Part shown: piece by piece, positions 32,401-44,759 of the stretch | Layout of the letters: the number at the start of each line of letters is the position of its first letter | Numbering within the stretch: the first letter of the stretch is position 1 | Assembly (NCBI GenBank): GCA_027946555.1 | Contig: JAPEVC010000010.1 | Location: 124,001 to 188,000, forward strand | Direction of reading: 5' to 3' | Length of the DNA stretch: 64,000 bases | From: Gnomoniopsis sp. IMI 355080 | Lineage: Eukaryota > Ascomycota > Sordariomycetes > Diaporthales > Gnomoniaceae | Translations under genes and position numbers: made by a program | Notes under the pieces: generated by a model | The model's input: only the letters and a program-made list of their open reading frames with translations | Told to the model about the DNA's origin: nothing | Database searches by the model: none

Positions 32401-35209
32401 CATCAAGTCGATTATGGAGAGCATCAAGAACGAAGAGAATCAGGATTTACAGAAACGCTCTGCGTCCACAATTGCAGAACTGGTCCAACAATTCACGATC
32501 TCGGGCCGTCGCGGTCCTGCAGACAAGGTCGTTGGTAACCTGGTTAAATTTTCTTGTCTAGAGGTCGCCGAGACTCCAGAGTTTGCCCACCACGCCACGA
32601 AGACGAATGTTGTTCTGTCAATGCAGAAGGAGGAAGACCGTGTCGACCACCCAGACGCCGCTATGTGGGCTCGCGAGGCAAAAGCGGCTCGCATCACACG
32701 CCGCGGCGCAAAGGAGGCGCTCCAAATTCTGGCCAAAACGTATGGTGCTGAACTACTTACTGTGGTGCCCAGTCTGCGCAGTGCCATGGAGCAACCACTA
32801 CTGGCTGCGTTCTCAGGCGAGTTGCCAGCGGAGGCGAAGGACCCAGAGGGAACGGTGGGGCAGGAAATCGTAGATGCAATGTCGGTCATCCGGACCATGA
32901 CACCTACGATCCATACTGCCCTTTACCCATTCATCATGCAATTGACGCCACTTGTCATCAAGGCCCTACACTCTGAGTTGTCAGTATTCCGATACATGGC
33001 TGCCAAGTGCATGGCAACTGTGTGTAGCGTCATCTCGGTCGAAGGTATGACCGCTCTCGTCGAGAAGGTTCTGCCATCCATCAACAACCCAATCGATCTG
33101 CACTTCCGGCAGGGCGCGATCGAGGTCATATATCATTTGATCGCAGTCATGGGTGATGCAATCTTGCCCTATGTTGTTTTCCTCATCGTACCCGTACTCG
33201 GCCGGATGAGCGATTCAGACGATCAGATTCGTTTTGTTGCAACCACGTCCTTTGCCACCTTGGTTAAACTTGTGCCTCTTGAAGCCGGCATTCCAGACCC
33301 TCCAGGCCTATCTGAGGAATTGCTCAAGGGCAGGGATCGTGAGAGGACGTTCATCGGCCAGCTTTTAGACCCTAAGAAGGTCGAGCCTTTCGCGCTACCT
33401 GTTGCCATCAAGGCTGAGTTGCGTTCTTATCAACAAGATGGTGTCAACTGGCTCAATTTCCTCCGAAAATATCATCTACACGGTATCCTCTGTGATGACA
33501 TGGGCCTCGGCAAGACTCTGCAGACTTTATGCATAGTCGCAAGTGATCATCATGAACGGGCAGAGGAGTTTGCTAAGACTGGCAACCCAGACGTCAGGCG
33601 ACTCCCGTCGCTGATAGTGTGCCCTCCTACGCTTTCGGGTCATTGGCAGCAGGAAATCAAGGCGTACGCGCCGTTCCTCAGCGTCACTACTTATGTCGGC
33701 CCTCCACCGGAACGTAAAGCTATGAAAGATAGTCTTGACAAGCCTGACATTGTTGTCACCTCCTATGATGTCTGTCGCAATGACGTGGACGTTTTGAGCC
33801 AGTACAATTGGAACTACGTGGTACTTGATGAGGGTCATCTTATCAAAAACGCCAAGGCAAAGATCAGCCAGGCTGTCAAGAAGTTGGCTAGCAACCACCG
33901 TCTCATCCTGACTGGCACACCCATCCAGAACAACGTCTTGGAGCTTTGGTCCTTGTTTGACTTCCTCATGCCTGGTTTTCTCGGCGCAGAGAAGGTCTTT
34001 GCTGACCGTTTCGTGAAGCCCATTTCCGCATCTCGTTTTAGTAAGGCCTCCTCTAAGGAGCAGGAAGCAGGAGCACTCGCCATCGAGGCGCTGCACAAGC
34101 AAGTCCTGCCTTTCCTCCTGCGACGTCTCAAGGAAGAGGTACTCAACGACCTGCCGCCGAAGATTCTCCAGAACTACTACTGCGACCTGAGCGACCTACA
34201 GCGCAAGCTATTCGAAGACTTTACGAAGAAGGAATCATCGAAACTCGCCGAAGTAGCCGGTAGCGACGACAAAGAGTCCAAGCAACACATTTTCCAGGCG
34301 TTACAGTACATGCGAAAGCTGTGCAACTCGCCCGCGATGGTCCTCAAGCCAGGCCACCCAAAGTACGACGAGACCCAGCGCATCTTAGCCAGAGCCAACA
34401 CAAATCTCGAAGATGCCGCACACGCGCCGAAGCTCACGGCGCTCCGTGACTTGTTGGTCGACTGTGGTATTGGAACAGAAGGCGCTGACGCGGCTAACGA
34501 CCCCCTCTACCAGCCTATCAAGCCTCATCGCGCGCTCATTTTCTGTCAGATGAAGGAGATGCTCGACATGGTGCAAAACACAGTTCTAAAGGACATGTTG
34601 CCAGGTGTGACGTATCTGCGGCTAGACGGTGGGGTCGAGGCCAACAAGCGCCAGGACATTGTGAACAAATTCAATAGTGATCCATCGTACGACTGTCTTC
34701 TGCTCACAACCAGCGTTGGCGGTCTGGGTCTCAACCTGACGGGCGCCGACACGGTCATTTTCGTCGAACATGACTGGAACCCGCAGAAGGACCTGCAGGC
34801 CATGGACCGCGCTCATCGTATCGGTCAGAAGAAGGTCGTCAATGTGTACCGGCTTATCACGCGCGGCACGCTCGAAGAGAAGATTTTGAATCTGCAGCGC
34901 TTCAAGATCGACGTCGCGAGCACAGTCGTGAATCAGCAGAACGCGGGGCTGGCAACGATGGATACGGACCAGATCTTAGACCTCTTCAATGTCGGCGACA
35001 CGGGCCCTGGATTAATCCAGGACAAGTCTGACAAGGCTCCAGGGAGTGGTTTCGAGGGCCGCGAGGAGGACATGGTGGATATCGAGACGGGTGATGTGCG
35101 GCAGCCGGGCAAAAAGGCCGCTTGGTTGGAAGACCTGGGCGAGTTATGGGACAATAAGCAGTATGAGGAGAGTTTTGACCTCGACGGGTTTTTGAAGACG
35201 ATGCAGTAG
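29462..35209 (+). CDS. MOT1: TBP-associated Swi2/Snf2 ATPase Mot1, 2 exons
   Basis: 1891 aa (yeast Mot1 is similar in length). It uses ATP to remove TATA-binding protein from DNA and redistribute it among promoters. Exon 1 (29462-29490) encodes MASRLDRLV; a gtgagt...ctcag intron of 72 nt joins to exon 2 (29563-35209), continuing TILETGSTRLIRETAVNQLA, the start of the HEAT-repeat array that grips TBP (to about residue 1270). A basic NLS-like stretch KRKRKREAQK lies near 210. The ATPase has motif I DDMGLGKT (about 1321), motif II DEGH (about 1432), motif III LTGTPIQNN, and C-terminal helicase motifs TTSVGGLGLNLT and DRAHRIGQ. No frame breaks. CDC37 follows on the same strand after 673 bp, but as a separate unit. 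Confidence 0.95.
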
Positions 35210-35882
35210 GATTGCGAGTGCTGGTCAAAAGAGTCTATAGTGAAGTGGAAATCGTGCGTCGTGCGAAGAATAGCGGACACGAATCAGACAAGGGTACAGA
35301 TATTGCATGAGGATGGAGTTGGGTTTTCTTAGGGTGGACCGGATGGTTTGCGGAATTTGACAAGACAAGTTAGCGGACATGGTTGACGGCAGGAATCGAT
35401 TGGACTTCGGATATCTTTACAAGCGGATCACGAAGCAGCAAGGAGTTGGGAATGATACCTGTCTTGCTGTGTCCAAGAGTTTATCAAATGGCAGGCAAAA
35501 TTATAGAGATTGGTGCAAGAGTCTTCCTGTCATTGCAAAGCTGTCCTGAGATGTATGTTTCATTAAACGGCATGTCCAGTGGTGAGCCATCACAGCAACA
35601 ACAACAACCACCTCCAATCCCCCAAATCCCTGGGGCCCAGAGTTACTTCCACGCCACCCTAACCCCGCCCACCTGCAGGGTTGACCCACTATCTACTACG
35701 TATCCTTGCCCCTCTAAATTAGAAGCTTCGAGACGACGATAATCAGCCTGCTCTGACAGCATATCTGCGAGCAACAATCTTACTTGCTAGTAATTTTGAT
35801 ATCTAAATTTTGAGATCTCCTCTGACTATTGTATCTGGAGACGACGGAACACAGCTGTCAGATTACCATAGGGACCACCAAA
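35210..35882. other. Intergenic, MOT1 3' end and CDC37 promoter
   Basis: No gene is supported. A short (CAA)n tract, cagcaacaacaacaacc, lies near 35592-35608, and GA/CT-rich leader sequence precedes the CDC37 ATG. Confidence 0.4.
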
Positions 35883-37417
35883 ATGCCTGTTGACTACAGC
35901 AAGTGGGCAAGTTACTTATCTGATGCCTGTCTCTACAAGGCGAGCAGCAAAACTAATACTTCTGCTTTCAGGATGCCCTGGAGCTCAGCGATGACTCCGA
36001 CGTTGAGGTACACCCCAATGTCGACAAGCGCTCCTTCATTCGTGCCAAACAAGCCCAAATCCACCAGGAGCGCGACCACCGGCGCCTTCAAATCACCACC
36101 CTGAAGTATGAGCGCATCATCAACGACGCGCTAATCTCCCGCATCACTTCCCTCCTCAATGCCCTCAAGTCGCACGCTGCCGATGTCGAGAATGGAACGC
36201 GCAGTGCAGGCGAGATCGCCTTCGCCGCCGTGATGCAGAGCGCTGCCGGTCTCAAGCCCGAGGACGACCAGCCTCCCCCACGGCCCGAAGGTGTGCATAG
36301 CGCCGAGGAGAAGCTGCCGACGTACACGAAGATGATGGTTACGCTGCTGGAGCAAGTCGATGCCGCTCTCAAGGAGAAGGACGTGAAGCAAGAGGAGAGA
36401 TACGGGGCGATGGTCTCGGAGATAGAGGAGCATCTCACCAAGGTCACAGATCTCCAGAAGGACCTGGACAAGAAGCTGGCCGAGTTGGAGAAGGAGGAAG
36501 GCAAGAAAATTACCAGCGAGAGTATTCACACGGGCTTCGACAGCTCCCACGTCAACAAGTCGGCACCCTCGGCGTCGTCAACTGGGGGAAAGAAGGAGGA
36601 GTTGGAGCTGCTGAATCCGAACTACGCCGCGCCTCAGACAAGCGGGACTTCCAACTCGGCAGCAGAAGCGGACGATGATGAGCACGTCGAAGCCTCGGCC
36701 GCAGCAAAGCAGTTCTCGAAGATCCCAATCCGCGATTATATCGCCTCGAGAGAATTCCTCAGCAAACACCCGGAGATCCTGACCGAGAAGGAGACAGACG
36801 GCCTTCTCATCCTGGCTTTCGACGCACAGCTTGAAAACAAGGATGACTACGCAAGACAATGTGTCCACCAGGCGCTTTTGATCCAGTACTGCCGAGCTCT
36901 TGGAAGAGACGGTTTTGCACTCTTTTTCAAGAGAATACTCACGCCGAATCATCAGGCGCAGGAGGTGTTCTACAAGGACGTCCAGGACACCTACCACAGG
37001 ATCAAGAGCCGCGCCTCGGAGATCAACAAGGAGCGCGCGGCGTCGGGCGGCAATCAGGAGGGCGTCGAGCAGATCCAGTTACACGCAGTGGAACCAGGCA
37101 CCATTATTTCCATCCGCGTGCCGCCCGCAGAGAGTGCGGACCCAGAGGACCAGGAAAGACGGATGATCTTTGAGTCCTTTGCGCCGGAGATGAAGGCTGC
37201 TCTGGAAAGCGGCAGTCTGGACGCAGTGAACAAGGTGCTAGGGGATATGCCTATTGACGCGGCGGAGGACCTTGTGGGGAAGTTTGGAGATGCCGGTGTG
37301 CTTTCCTTGGAAGAAGAGATCATCGATGCCACAACAGATTCCGGAAAGGCCAAGTGGAAGCAGTTGGAGGAGCAGGGCAAGGCCACGACCGAGGAGGAAT
37401 TCCCTGATCCCGAGTGA
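35883..37417 (+). CDS. CDC37: Hsp90 co-chaperone Cdc37, GC-AG intron
   Basis: 489 aa. Delivers client kinases to Hsp90 in the cytosol. Exon 1 (35883-35906) encodes only MPVDYSKW; the intron 35907-35971 begins GCAAGT and ends ttcag, a GC-AG intron; exon 2 (35972-37417) continues DALELSDDSDVEVHPNVDK. Joined, this is the invariant Cdc37 N-terminus, including the CK2-type Ser14 and Ser17 whose phosphorylation is required in yeast. Then come a coiled-coil kinase-binding region (about 30-200), a low-complexity linker, and the Hsp90-binding central domain (about 240-400; REFLSKHPEI, YCRALGRDG, FFKRI) and the C-terminal helical domain. A predictor that permits only GT donors would truncate this protein by about 95 residues. 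Confidence 0.94.
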
Positions 37418-37856
37418 CGTGGTTGGTAACGGGGACCTTCCAGGTCGGAAGGGCATGTGGAAAGGTGGAGCATTTGCATGACAGCGCGTTGAGTACAAAA
37501 AATGGACATTTTGGAGTTCCAGGAGAGCAGTAAATACCGCGCATGGTAATTCTGCTGAGCCGGTATCACCATTACCACCTGAAGGAATCTCTGCATCTCA
37601 TCCATGCTCCAGAGTCTTTGTTCTTTCTATATATGACTTCAGTACGCTTCTCAACAGGCTCATTCCAATTCATGAGCGCTGATACTAAGATCGCCTGTCC
37701 CGGTTAAATGACCGTGACAAGCACGAATGAAATTGACGGTAGTCTAATGCAACCATGGCCATAATGCTAGAAATGCCTCTAATGCCTTGGGGTTCTTCAT
37801 CTAATAGTTCAGATATGAGGCATCTGAGACCCCTGCCCAAGTCTACCTTTCGCCAC
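37418..37856. other. Convergent intergenic region
   Basis: Holds the 3' ends of CDC37 (+) and the GH43 gene (-). No further gene is seen. Confidence 0.4.
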
Positions 37857-39323
37857 TTACATCCATTTTAGACCGTCAAAAGCAAATTCTCCGTCATCCA
37901 TAGCCTGCGATGTGAAATTCTCTCCACTTGGCGGGTCTTGAATTTGGTCCAAGTTAGGTGGTATCTCGAAACTTGGGGTATTATTTCCAATGAAACTAGG
38001 AAGGAGTGTTAGATTACGAATGGATATCATCCTTTAGTAGGGAAACAGAGCAAGGGGAATGTTTAAAGTTGCTTCTGAGTACTCACCGTATAGGATTGGC
38101 TATAGTGTAACGACTCCCATCGCAGGCGCCATGCTCTTGAGCGGTTGCATGGTACGCAATCTAAAGAACAACTACAGTTAGCCATTTTTCCCCCACCGAA
38201 TTACACACATGCGAGAGCCCAGGAACATACCCAGGTTTCTCTGCCGTCAGGAGATTTAAAGAAACAGTTGTGACCAGTCCCAAAATTGCCGTTTGCCTGG
38301 GTGAGCACAGGGTTGGGCGATTTGACCCACGAAGACCTGTCAAGAGGATCGCCACCTGTGTAACGTAGAAGGCCTAAACCGTAGTTTGGGGTCTGACAGT
38401 GGGAAGCAGAGTATGTGACCCATATCTGACCGTCATGGTATAGAGGCTGAAGCGAGGTTAATGATTTTGTGAGTCCGGCCCAGGGTGCAATGTGGAATTT
38501 TTATAACCTACATGTGGCCCTTCATTGATAGCAATGCCACCAATCCAAAGCTCTCTTGGTTTCGAGTTGGTCACGTTCTTCTCCCACGGCTGGTCCGGTT
38601 CGGAAATGACATGCCACGACGTGACATTCCAACTCGTCGTGTTCAGCGGGCCAATGGTGATAGACTGCACAGACCGTTGGTTTTTCCCGCTGAGGAGGAC
38701 AAAGCGTCCTCGGCCTGGTATCTCGAGAAACGAGGCGTCGATGCCAAAGGGATCCGTCCCATCGGAGCCACCCTGATGGCCTGCGGGAGGAACGAGATCG
38801 GCACGCCATCGGTAGTTGCAATAGTACGGGGACGGCGCCTCGCAACCCTCCAAGACCCGCGGACGGCAACTTGTATCGCAATCTTGCGAGGCGTTTCCGG
38901 ACGAGTAGAAGATGTACCACACATCGTCTATCTGATGGATCTCGGGCGCCCACTATCCAATGCGCTTGTCAGCGGAGGAATAGTATAAAAAACATGTTGT
39001 GTAATGAACATGTGGGGCAGTCTGCTAAGCTTCGTTGCCCGCCCATATAGGAGTAGGTATGTACATACCATATTAGCATCTCGACCTGCAGTCATGTTGA
39101 ACTCGGTGTAGATGGTTCTGACTTTGCCAATGAGCAGGCCCCTCAAGGTTCTTGATCGAACCATCTCAATGTGATCAGCAGACGTGTATGTCATGTGATA
39201 CCATCCATTTGCAAACACGATGGAGGGGTCGGCAGCCCCAGCTCGCACCACCTGCTGGTAGGCCGAGGACACCTTGAGAAGCAGCGCGCCTAGCAACAAC
39301 AGTCCCACACCGAAGGCTTTCAT
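37857..39323 (-). CDS. Secreted glycoside hydrolase family 43 enzyme, 5 exons
   Basis: 374 aa. Exons (minus): 39323-39069, 38952-38512, 38446-38231, 38160-38087, 37995-37857; all junctions keep frame. Signal peptide MKAFGVGLLLLGALLLKVSSA, cleavage after A21. Five-bladed beta-propeller GH43 signatures: catalytic base D32 in AADPSIVF; D157 in PFGIDASFL, the pKa-modulating Asp; proton donor E229 in INEGPH, followed by PLYHDGQIWVTYSASHC. GH43 enzymes release arabinose or xylose from hemicellulose and pectin; the overall pattern is closest, in my judgement, to alpha-L-arabinofuranosidase-type members, but the substrate is not certain. Cysteines are plentiful, as for a secreted protein. Four introns make it the second most intron-rich gene here. 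A saprotrophic or plant-associated lifestyle would fit. Confidence 0.9.
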
Positions 39324-41143
39324 GATGTCTGGTGTCTGATAGGTAGAGAGACATCATAGCCACAATCCTTCGGGGCATAGGAGACATTTATTATTGTTCA
39401 GATACCGCATAGACACTATACATGCCTCGCTAGTATTGAGTCTGCTGAGCCTGGGCCTTTTAGAGTTTAGAAAACCGAGGCTGAGATATGAAGGCATAAT
39501 AGAATGCGTTGTGACGATAAACCTCTGCGGATATGAACCCACAGACATTCACTTCTTGGTGTACTCTTTGCAGCCCAACCGGTCTAGCCGACTTGAGTGA
39601 ACTGCTGGGGTGGCATTCAGCTGAAGAATCTATGGGCCTGCTAGTTCATGCACGCCTGCTCGGAGCACGGTTGATCCTGTTGAATAACACACGCGATTTT
39701 GAGTTTGTAATTTTGTGGTCTACTAGCCACATGGACGTTATGCTGAATAACGTGGCGTGCCAGAGAAAAAGACCTACCCATGACGCATTTTACCGCGTGG
39801 AATAGTCAGACATAGTGGTACATAGTAGATACCTATTGAACGAATCAGCGAAAAAGTCAGATAGTAAGCCTTGAGATGGTCGATGCATTCCCTGATTTAC
39901 GCCAGAGAATATTCCAAACAACGCATGGTTCCTGTCTGTCTTCTTCTTGTTTGCTCATCGGTAAACTTCTCAATTTCCGATTATCCCTATTCTCTGATAG
40001 CCTTGCTGCCCCATATTGTGAACTTATGACCAAGCACGCTGCGGACTAGCAGTACGAATAGTTTGGGTCGAGCTTGCATGACCCAGCGTCATAAGCTTTT
40101 ATGAATGAGGTTAGAATAAGCTTCCGGGTCCCGAACAAAATATACTATACTGTGTATAGATCTTGGCTCACCCCTCACATGTCCAACTACGGACGAGTGC
40201 AAAGAGCTTGGCTTAATCATCACCGTAGCAAGCCCTTGTGCAAATCAGCTACCAGTCGAACATTGTCTTGGGATGATTCGAGAGACCCAGGGAACGAGCA
40301 ACACTGATCAAATGAAGCCATGGTGAGTCGGACTGGTCTGAGGCGGCTCGTACCGTAAAAACAAGTGCATAATAAGCTGTCAAGAGATATCGAATCCTCG
40401 CGAAGACCAACTTCATGTCAGCCCGTCATAGTTAGCCCCAGAGCTCTCATCGGAGGATTCTGGTCAAAAGATACCACCTGCGGAAAGCGGAGAAACCTCG
40501 ACTGAAATATTCGAGTTCTAGGAATTTGCCATTCGTAGCAGGGACAGTGATAAGGTTCCTGTGTCTAAGAAGCCAATTCCTGAGCATGCTCACCTTCACG
40601 TCGGCATATCCGCCACAGCTAATATACTGTAACGGTTATGATCGTCACCTAGCACCGCCCGCTCAAAACATAACAATATTTACTTTTTAACCCCCGCCCG
40701 GTAGACAAGTTAAAGACCCAGAGTCATATGGTGCAGAGTCGTAAATATGAGACGAAGCGCCAGGGCATTAAGTCGTCATACAATAATGGGACTGACACAG
40801 ATCCCACGATATGTCTTCAAGCTTTTGCCTAGGTAGTTTTAGGTACCTTACTCTACACTCGAGAAAAGGTGAACTACATAGTACGTGGGGGGATGTTGAA
40901 GGTCGTCGCATTGGGGATCCTTGTCACCGCCTCACCCGATTTGAGCTGATATTCTGCCGCACCCGGGCCCCTCCACCAGAACATCAGCACTTGAACTATA
41001 TTCCGTTCAAGCCTGAAGACCCGTGGCATTATACAGTGATTGATTCAACACTCCCTACCAGAACAAGTCGTTCAATACAAAACTCAGCCGACCACCCAGC
41101 GAAAATACACAAGCAAAGACCACGAACACAACCCCCAGCAGTC
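39324..41143. other. Divergent intergenic region, GH43 / EFM4
   Basis: 1.8 kb with no supported gene. Frames such as 39533-39805 have ATG starts but no recognisable content. A CCTAGGTAG and a TAGGTACC element lie near 40828-40848. Presumably contains the GH43 promoter (left) and EFM4 promoter (right). Confidence 0.4.
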
Positions 41144-41972
41144 ATGGGAGACACCATGCCCTCCCACCTCGAACCCTCTGAATTAGGGACGAAGGAATAG
41201 TACGCCCATCCCTCCCTCACAGTAGTTACTGACCAATTGCCAAGCGAGCCAAACTAAGAAACCTTTCCCTTCTAGCTGGGACAACCTATACACAACCGAA
41301 CTGACCAACAACACCTCCAATCCCACCGACCGCGGCACAGTTTGGTTCGACGACTCAGACGCCGAAGCCAAGCTCCTCGAGTTCCTCGACGCGCAAACCA
41401 CCGAGCCCTGCTCCCCCTCCCTCTCCCCGCTAGCCCAAGCAACAACCTCCTTCCTCGACCTCGGCTGCGGCAACGGCAGCCTGCTCTTTGCCCTCCGCGA
41501 AGAAGGCTGGGAGGGCCGGTGCCTGGGCGTTGACTATTCCGAAAAGAGCGTCGCCCTGGCGAAGCAGATTGCGCAGTCGGACGAAAGGGAGGCTGTGGAG
41601 TTTGCAGTATGGGATGTGTTCCGCTCGGGGTACGAGGCCGTCTTGGAGGGCGCGCAGGAGGCCGGGTGGGATGTCGTGCTGGACAAGGGGACGTTTGATG
41701 CTATCAGCTTGAGTGAGGAGAAGGATAGCGAGGGAAGGAGGATATGTGAGGGCTACAAGGGTAGAATAGTCAAATTGGTGAAGGAAGGGGGCTTGTTCTT
41801 GGTGACGAGCTGTAATTGGACAGAGGCGGAGCTGGAGGGGTGGTTCGGTGAGAGCAGTGCAAGTGTGGAAGGGGGGAATTTCGTGAAGGTGGGCAAGGTG
41901 AACTACCCGAGCTTCAGTTTTGGCGGCGTAAAGGGCCAGACAATAAGCACGCTGTGCTTCCAAAGGAAGTGA
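41144..41972 (+). CDS. EFM4: Protein-lysine methyltransferase Efm4, 2 exons
   Basis: 250 aa. Seven-beta-strand SAM methyltransferase; the yeast orthologue (Efm4/See1) methylates a lysine of translation elongation factor eEF1A. Exon 1 41144-41199, exon 2 41276-41972; the gtacgc...cttctag intron splits a Tyr codon to give GTKEYWDNLYTTEL, the family N-terminal motif. Motif I is FLDLGCGNGSLLF (Asp80 to Gly86), the acidic motif II follows at LGVDYSE, and the post-motif signature DKGTFDAISL is characteristic of Efm4 and human METTL10 (EEF1AKMT2). The C-terminus keeps LVTSCNWTEAEL and PSFSFGGVKG. Cytosolic; no targeting signal. Confidence 0.9.
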
Positions 41973-42493
41973 GCATATGCAGTGGAAAAATAGGCATGAG
42001 ACGGCCCTGGGGATGGGCCACTGCAGCAAGTTATTAGCATCAGATACCCAACACGCATGAATTGTCAAGCAGATACAGATCTGAAAGTGCGGAAACGATT
42101 TCGTCGACGGGCTGTCTGTCTCCTCTCCACTCTACGGGTCATGGCTGGTATAGGTACATCTCGAGTACAGGCTGCCGATGTCTCCCCGGAAACTTTTCTC
42201 TTGCCTGCTCGGCAGCCCTTAACACCACCAAAAAGCGTGTAATTTTGGGAAACGCTAATACTCCTCCCTGTATGCCTGCTTCGACTCTATTGGTGTATTA
42301 TCTTCTTTGACTTCCTCGTGCCTGACACCTGAAACGCTGGGATATGATCAAGAGGTTCTTCTAGGCGGAGATAACTTTAAACCATCATTGCTGATTCAAC
42401 TGGCCCAAGCTCAACTGCATCGCTGGGTAGGCGCAAACCCAAAGACGGGACCAATTGGGAAAGATTCTTTGCTTCATTAGATGTCTCGCTTCT
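41973..42493. other. Convergent intergenic region
   Basis: Between EFM4 (+) and the PP2A scaffold gene (-); it contains their 3' ends. No gene is seen. Confidence 0.4.
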
Positions 42494-44759
42494 CTAAGGC
42501 GAGGTATTCATGGGCTCTCCACCCGGCAGAGGTCCAGTTGCAACTGCAGCGGCAGTAGTCGCGAAGTACCGCACATCAACATCGTTATCCTTCTGCAGCT
42601 TCTCAAGATTCGGCATGACACGTTCCTGGATCAGCTCCTGGCCCCGGGCAGAGGGCGTCCCAGCCTCGCCTGACTTCTCGAGTTCGTAGACTGTTCCAGA
42701 ATCGGGCAGACGGCGCATGACGTCAATCAGCATTGCATATGTCTTAGCGACATTGAATCGGATGTTGGGAATGTCATCTGCGACCAGCTTGTCAAGCATG
42801 GGAAGAATTGACTTGTCGATCACGTCCATGCTCACGACGGAAGCCAGTGTCTATGGAGCATTAGCGCATTGCCCCAAGGGAGAATTTGAGAAACAGCTGT
42901 CAACTTACCGAGATGGCGAAGCAGGTTGTCATCCGGTATAGATAGTTAGGGTGGTTACCCATAGCCATCACCTTAGGAATGATCGCCTCGCTTGCCCACT
43001 CGACGCCGAAGACCTCTGTTAGCTTCTTAAGATTGTGAGTGGCAGCCTCACGGATCGAGAAGACAGTATCGCCGAGCCATCCCATGCACAAAGCACTGAG
43101 CTTTTCGTCAAAGAACGTAACTCCGAGTTGGCTTGCCAGCAACGGGATGTACTCGATAATGGCTAAGCGAACGCGCCATTGCTTGTCTTCGGCGAGCTGA
43201 ACGATGGCGGGGAGGAGAGACTGAGACAGCAGATCGATCCCAATGACTGTCAAAAGTCAGTTGATGAGCCAAAACCAGTAGTCAAAAAATACTTACCCTG
43301 GTTGACCAGCTCGAGTTTCGAAATGATGTGCAAGCGAACCTCAGGGAACTCATCCTTGAGCATCTGGAGGAACATGGGAAGCAGATGATCGATTGTCCTG
43401 TTTCAGTCAGCATTTCAGTTCACACGAGAAATGACAATTTCGGTGTACATACTCTTGCTTGCCCAGAATCGGAGCCAGCCCGCTGATCTGCGTACCCAGT
43501 GCAGCGCGAACGTGTTGAGAACTGTCGGAGACGAGGTCCTCAATGCTACCCATGATCTCGTTCAGAAGGACCGTTCGGTCGACCAAAGCACAGAATCCAG
43601 GGATTTGCCCCGCGATGGCCGTCCGCACCTCAGCCTCGTTGTCTTTCAGCAGCTTCACGAACGAAGGCACAAGGTCCCTTGCCACCACCTCCTCATCGAC
43701 TGCCTTTGCGATCTATAGCAGTAATCAATATTTGAGGCTGCGAGACAAAACCGAGCCTGTACATACCTTTTCAAACCGATCTGCAATCATATACCTGACT
43801 CGCCAGCTCTTGTCTTCTATCAAGCTCCTGAGCGAGGTGAGGAGAACTCCGTGACTCGACTGCTGCTCCTTGGGGACGACTTCTGCAACGGCGGTCAAGA
43901 CCTCAACGGTTAACAGGCGCACGCTGTCCTGGTCGTCCTGTGCGAGGTGCTGGAACATGGGTATCATCTCCTCCACGACGATCGACGCTGGCATCTCTTT
44001 GACGAACTTTGACAAGTTGGTGGCGGCCTGACGGCGCACCATAGGTGTCTCATCGTGGACGAGCTGCCCAAATTGGTTGCGGAGCTGTGACTGGATCGGC
44101 GGCGAGACCTTTGAGTAGGGGCTAGTGAAAAGACCGCATCCTGAGACCTTGGAGGTGAACCAGTCTGCCTTAGAGAGTCGGATCGTCAAGGGAATGAAGT
44201 ATTCTTCGACCTGCTGGGACGACAGATCGGCGCAGATTTTGTTGAGGGACTCGACGGCCTGCGAAAATAAGTATGGGGCCATTCAGGGTAGGATGAGAGG
44301 AGCAGCAAACCTTGTCTCGCACTACTGGCTCCTCGATGGCAGCCAGGTTCTCCAGGGGTGACAGGAGGACATGACCCCACTGCGGACCGCCGACGTACTC
44401 GATGAAATTACCGAGTTCCTCACTCAAGGCAACGAGAACCTCGTCTTCGTCCTCAACGGATTCTGCATTGAGTCAGGGGTCTGCACATGTATGTTATAGG
44501 GGGGGAAGGGTCGCGGACCGTCCAGGAAGGGAATGAGCTCCTCCCGAGTGCGTTCGGCGCCAAGGGCGAGGGCGATGGTAGAAAGGCGTCGAATGGCATT
44601 GAGGCGGAGGATGACATCGTCGTGCTACGGGACAGGTCAGTGGGTTGAGCCCCTTGTTGTTGGTGATGTGGGGTCGGAATTGAAGGCGCATACCTTCAGC
44701 TCATCGATGAGCACGGCGATGGGGTAGAGCTCATCGTTCGCGTTCGGCGCGTCAGCCAT
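42494..44759 (-). CDS. PP2A scaffold subunit A (PR65/Tpd3), 8 exons
   Basis: 623 aa. Scaffold of protein phosphatase 2A, which holds catalytic and regulatory B subunits. Exons (minus): 44759-44694, 44624-44519, 44462-44311, 44258-43767, 43712-43453, 43397-43297, 43246-42909, 42850-42494. Every junction preserves frame. The protein is an array of about 15 HEAT repeats, seen as recurring units such as VRRQAATNLSKFVKEMP, SWRVRYMIADRFEK, QWRVRLAIIEYIPLLA and SIREAATHNLKKLTEVFG. The C-terminus extends about 35 residues past the last repeat. Intron 2 has an unusual donor, GTCCGC, but the joined sequence (FLDESVEDEDEVL) fits the family. It is divergent from the PheRS beta gene. Seven introns in 2.3 kb is the highest density in this window. 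Confidence 0.93.

Noticed and set aside
39533..39805. 90-codon ATG frame between GH43 and EFM4
   Set aside because: No similarity pattern, no introns and an AT-rich noncoding setting; likely chance.
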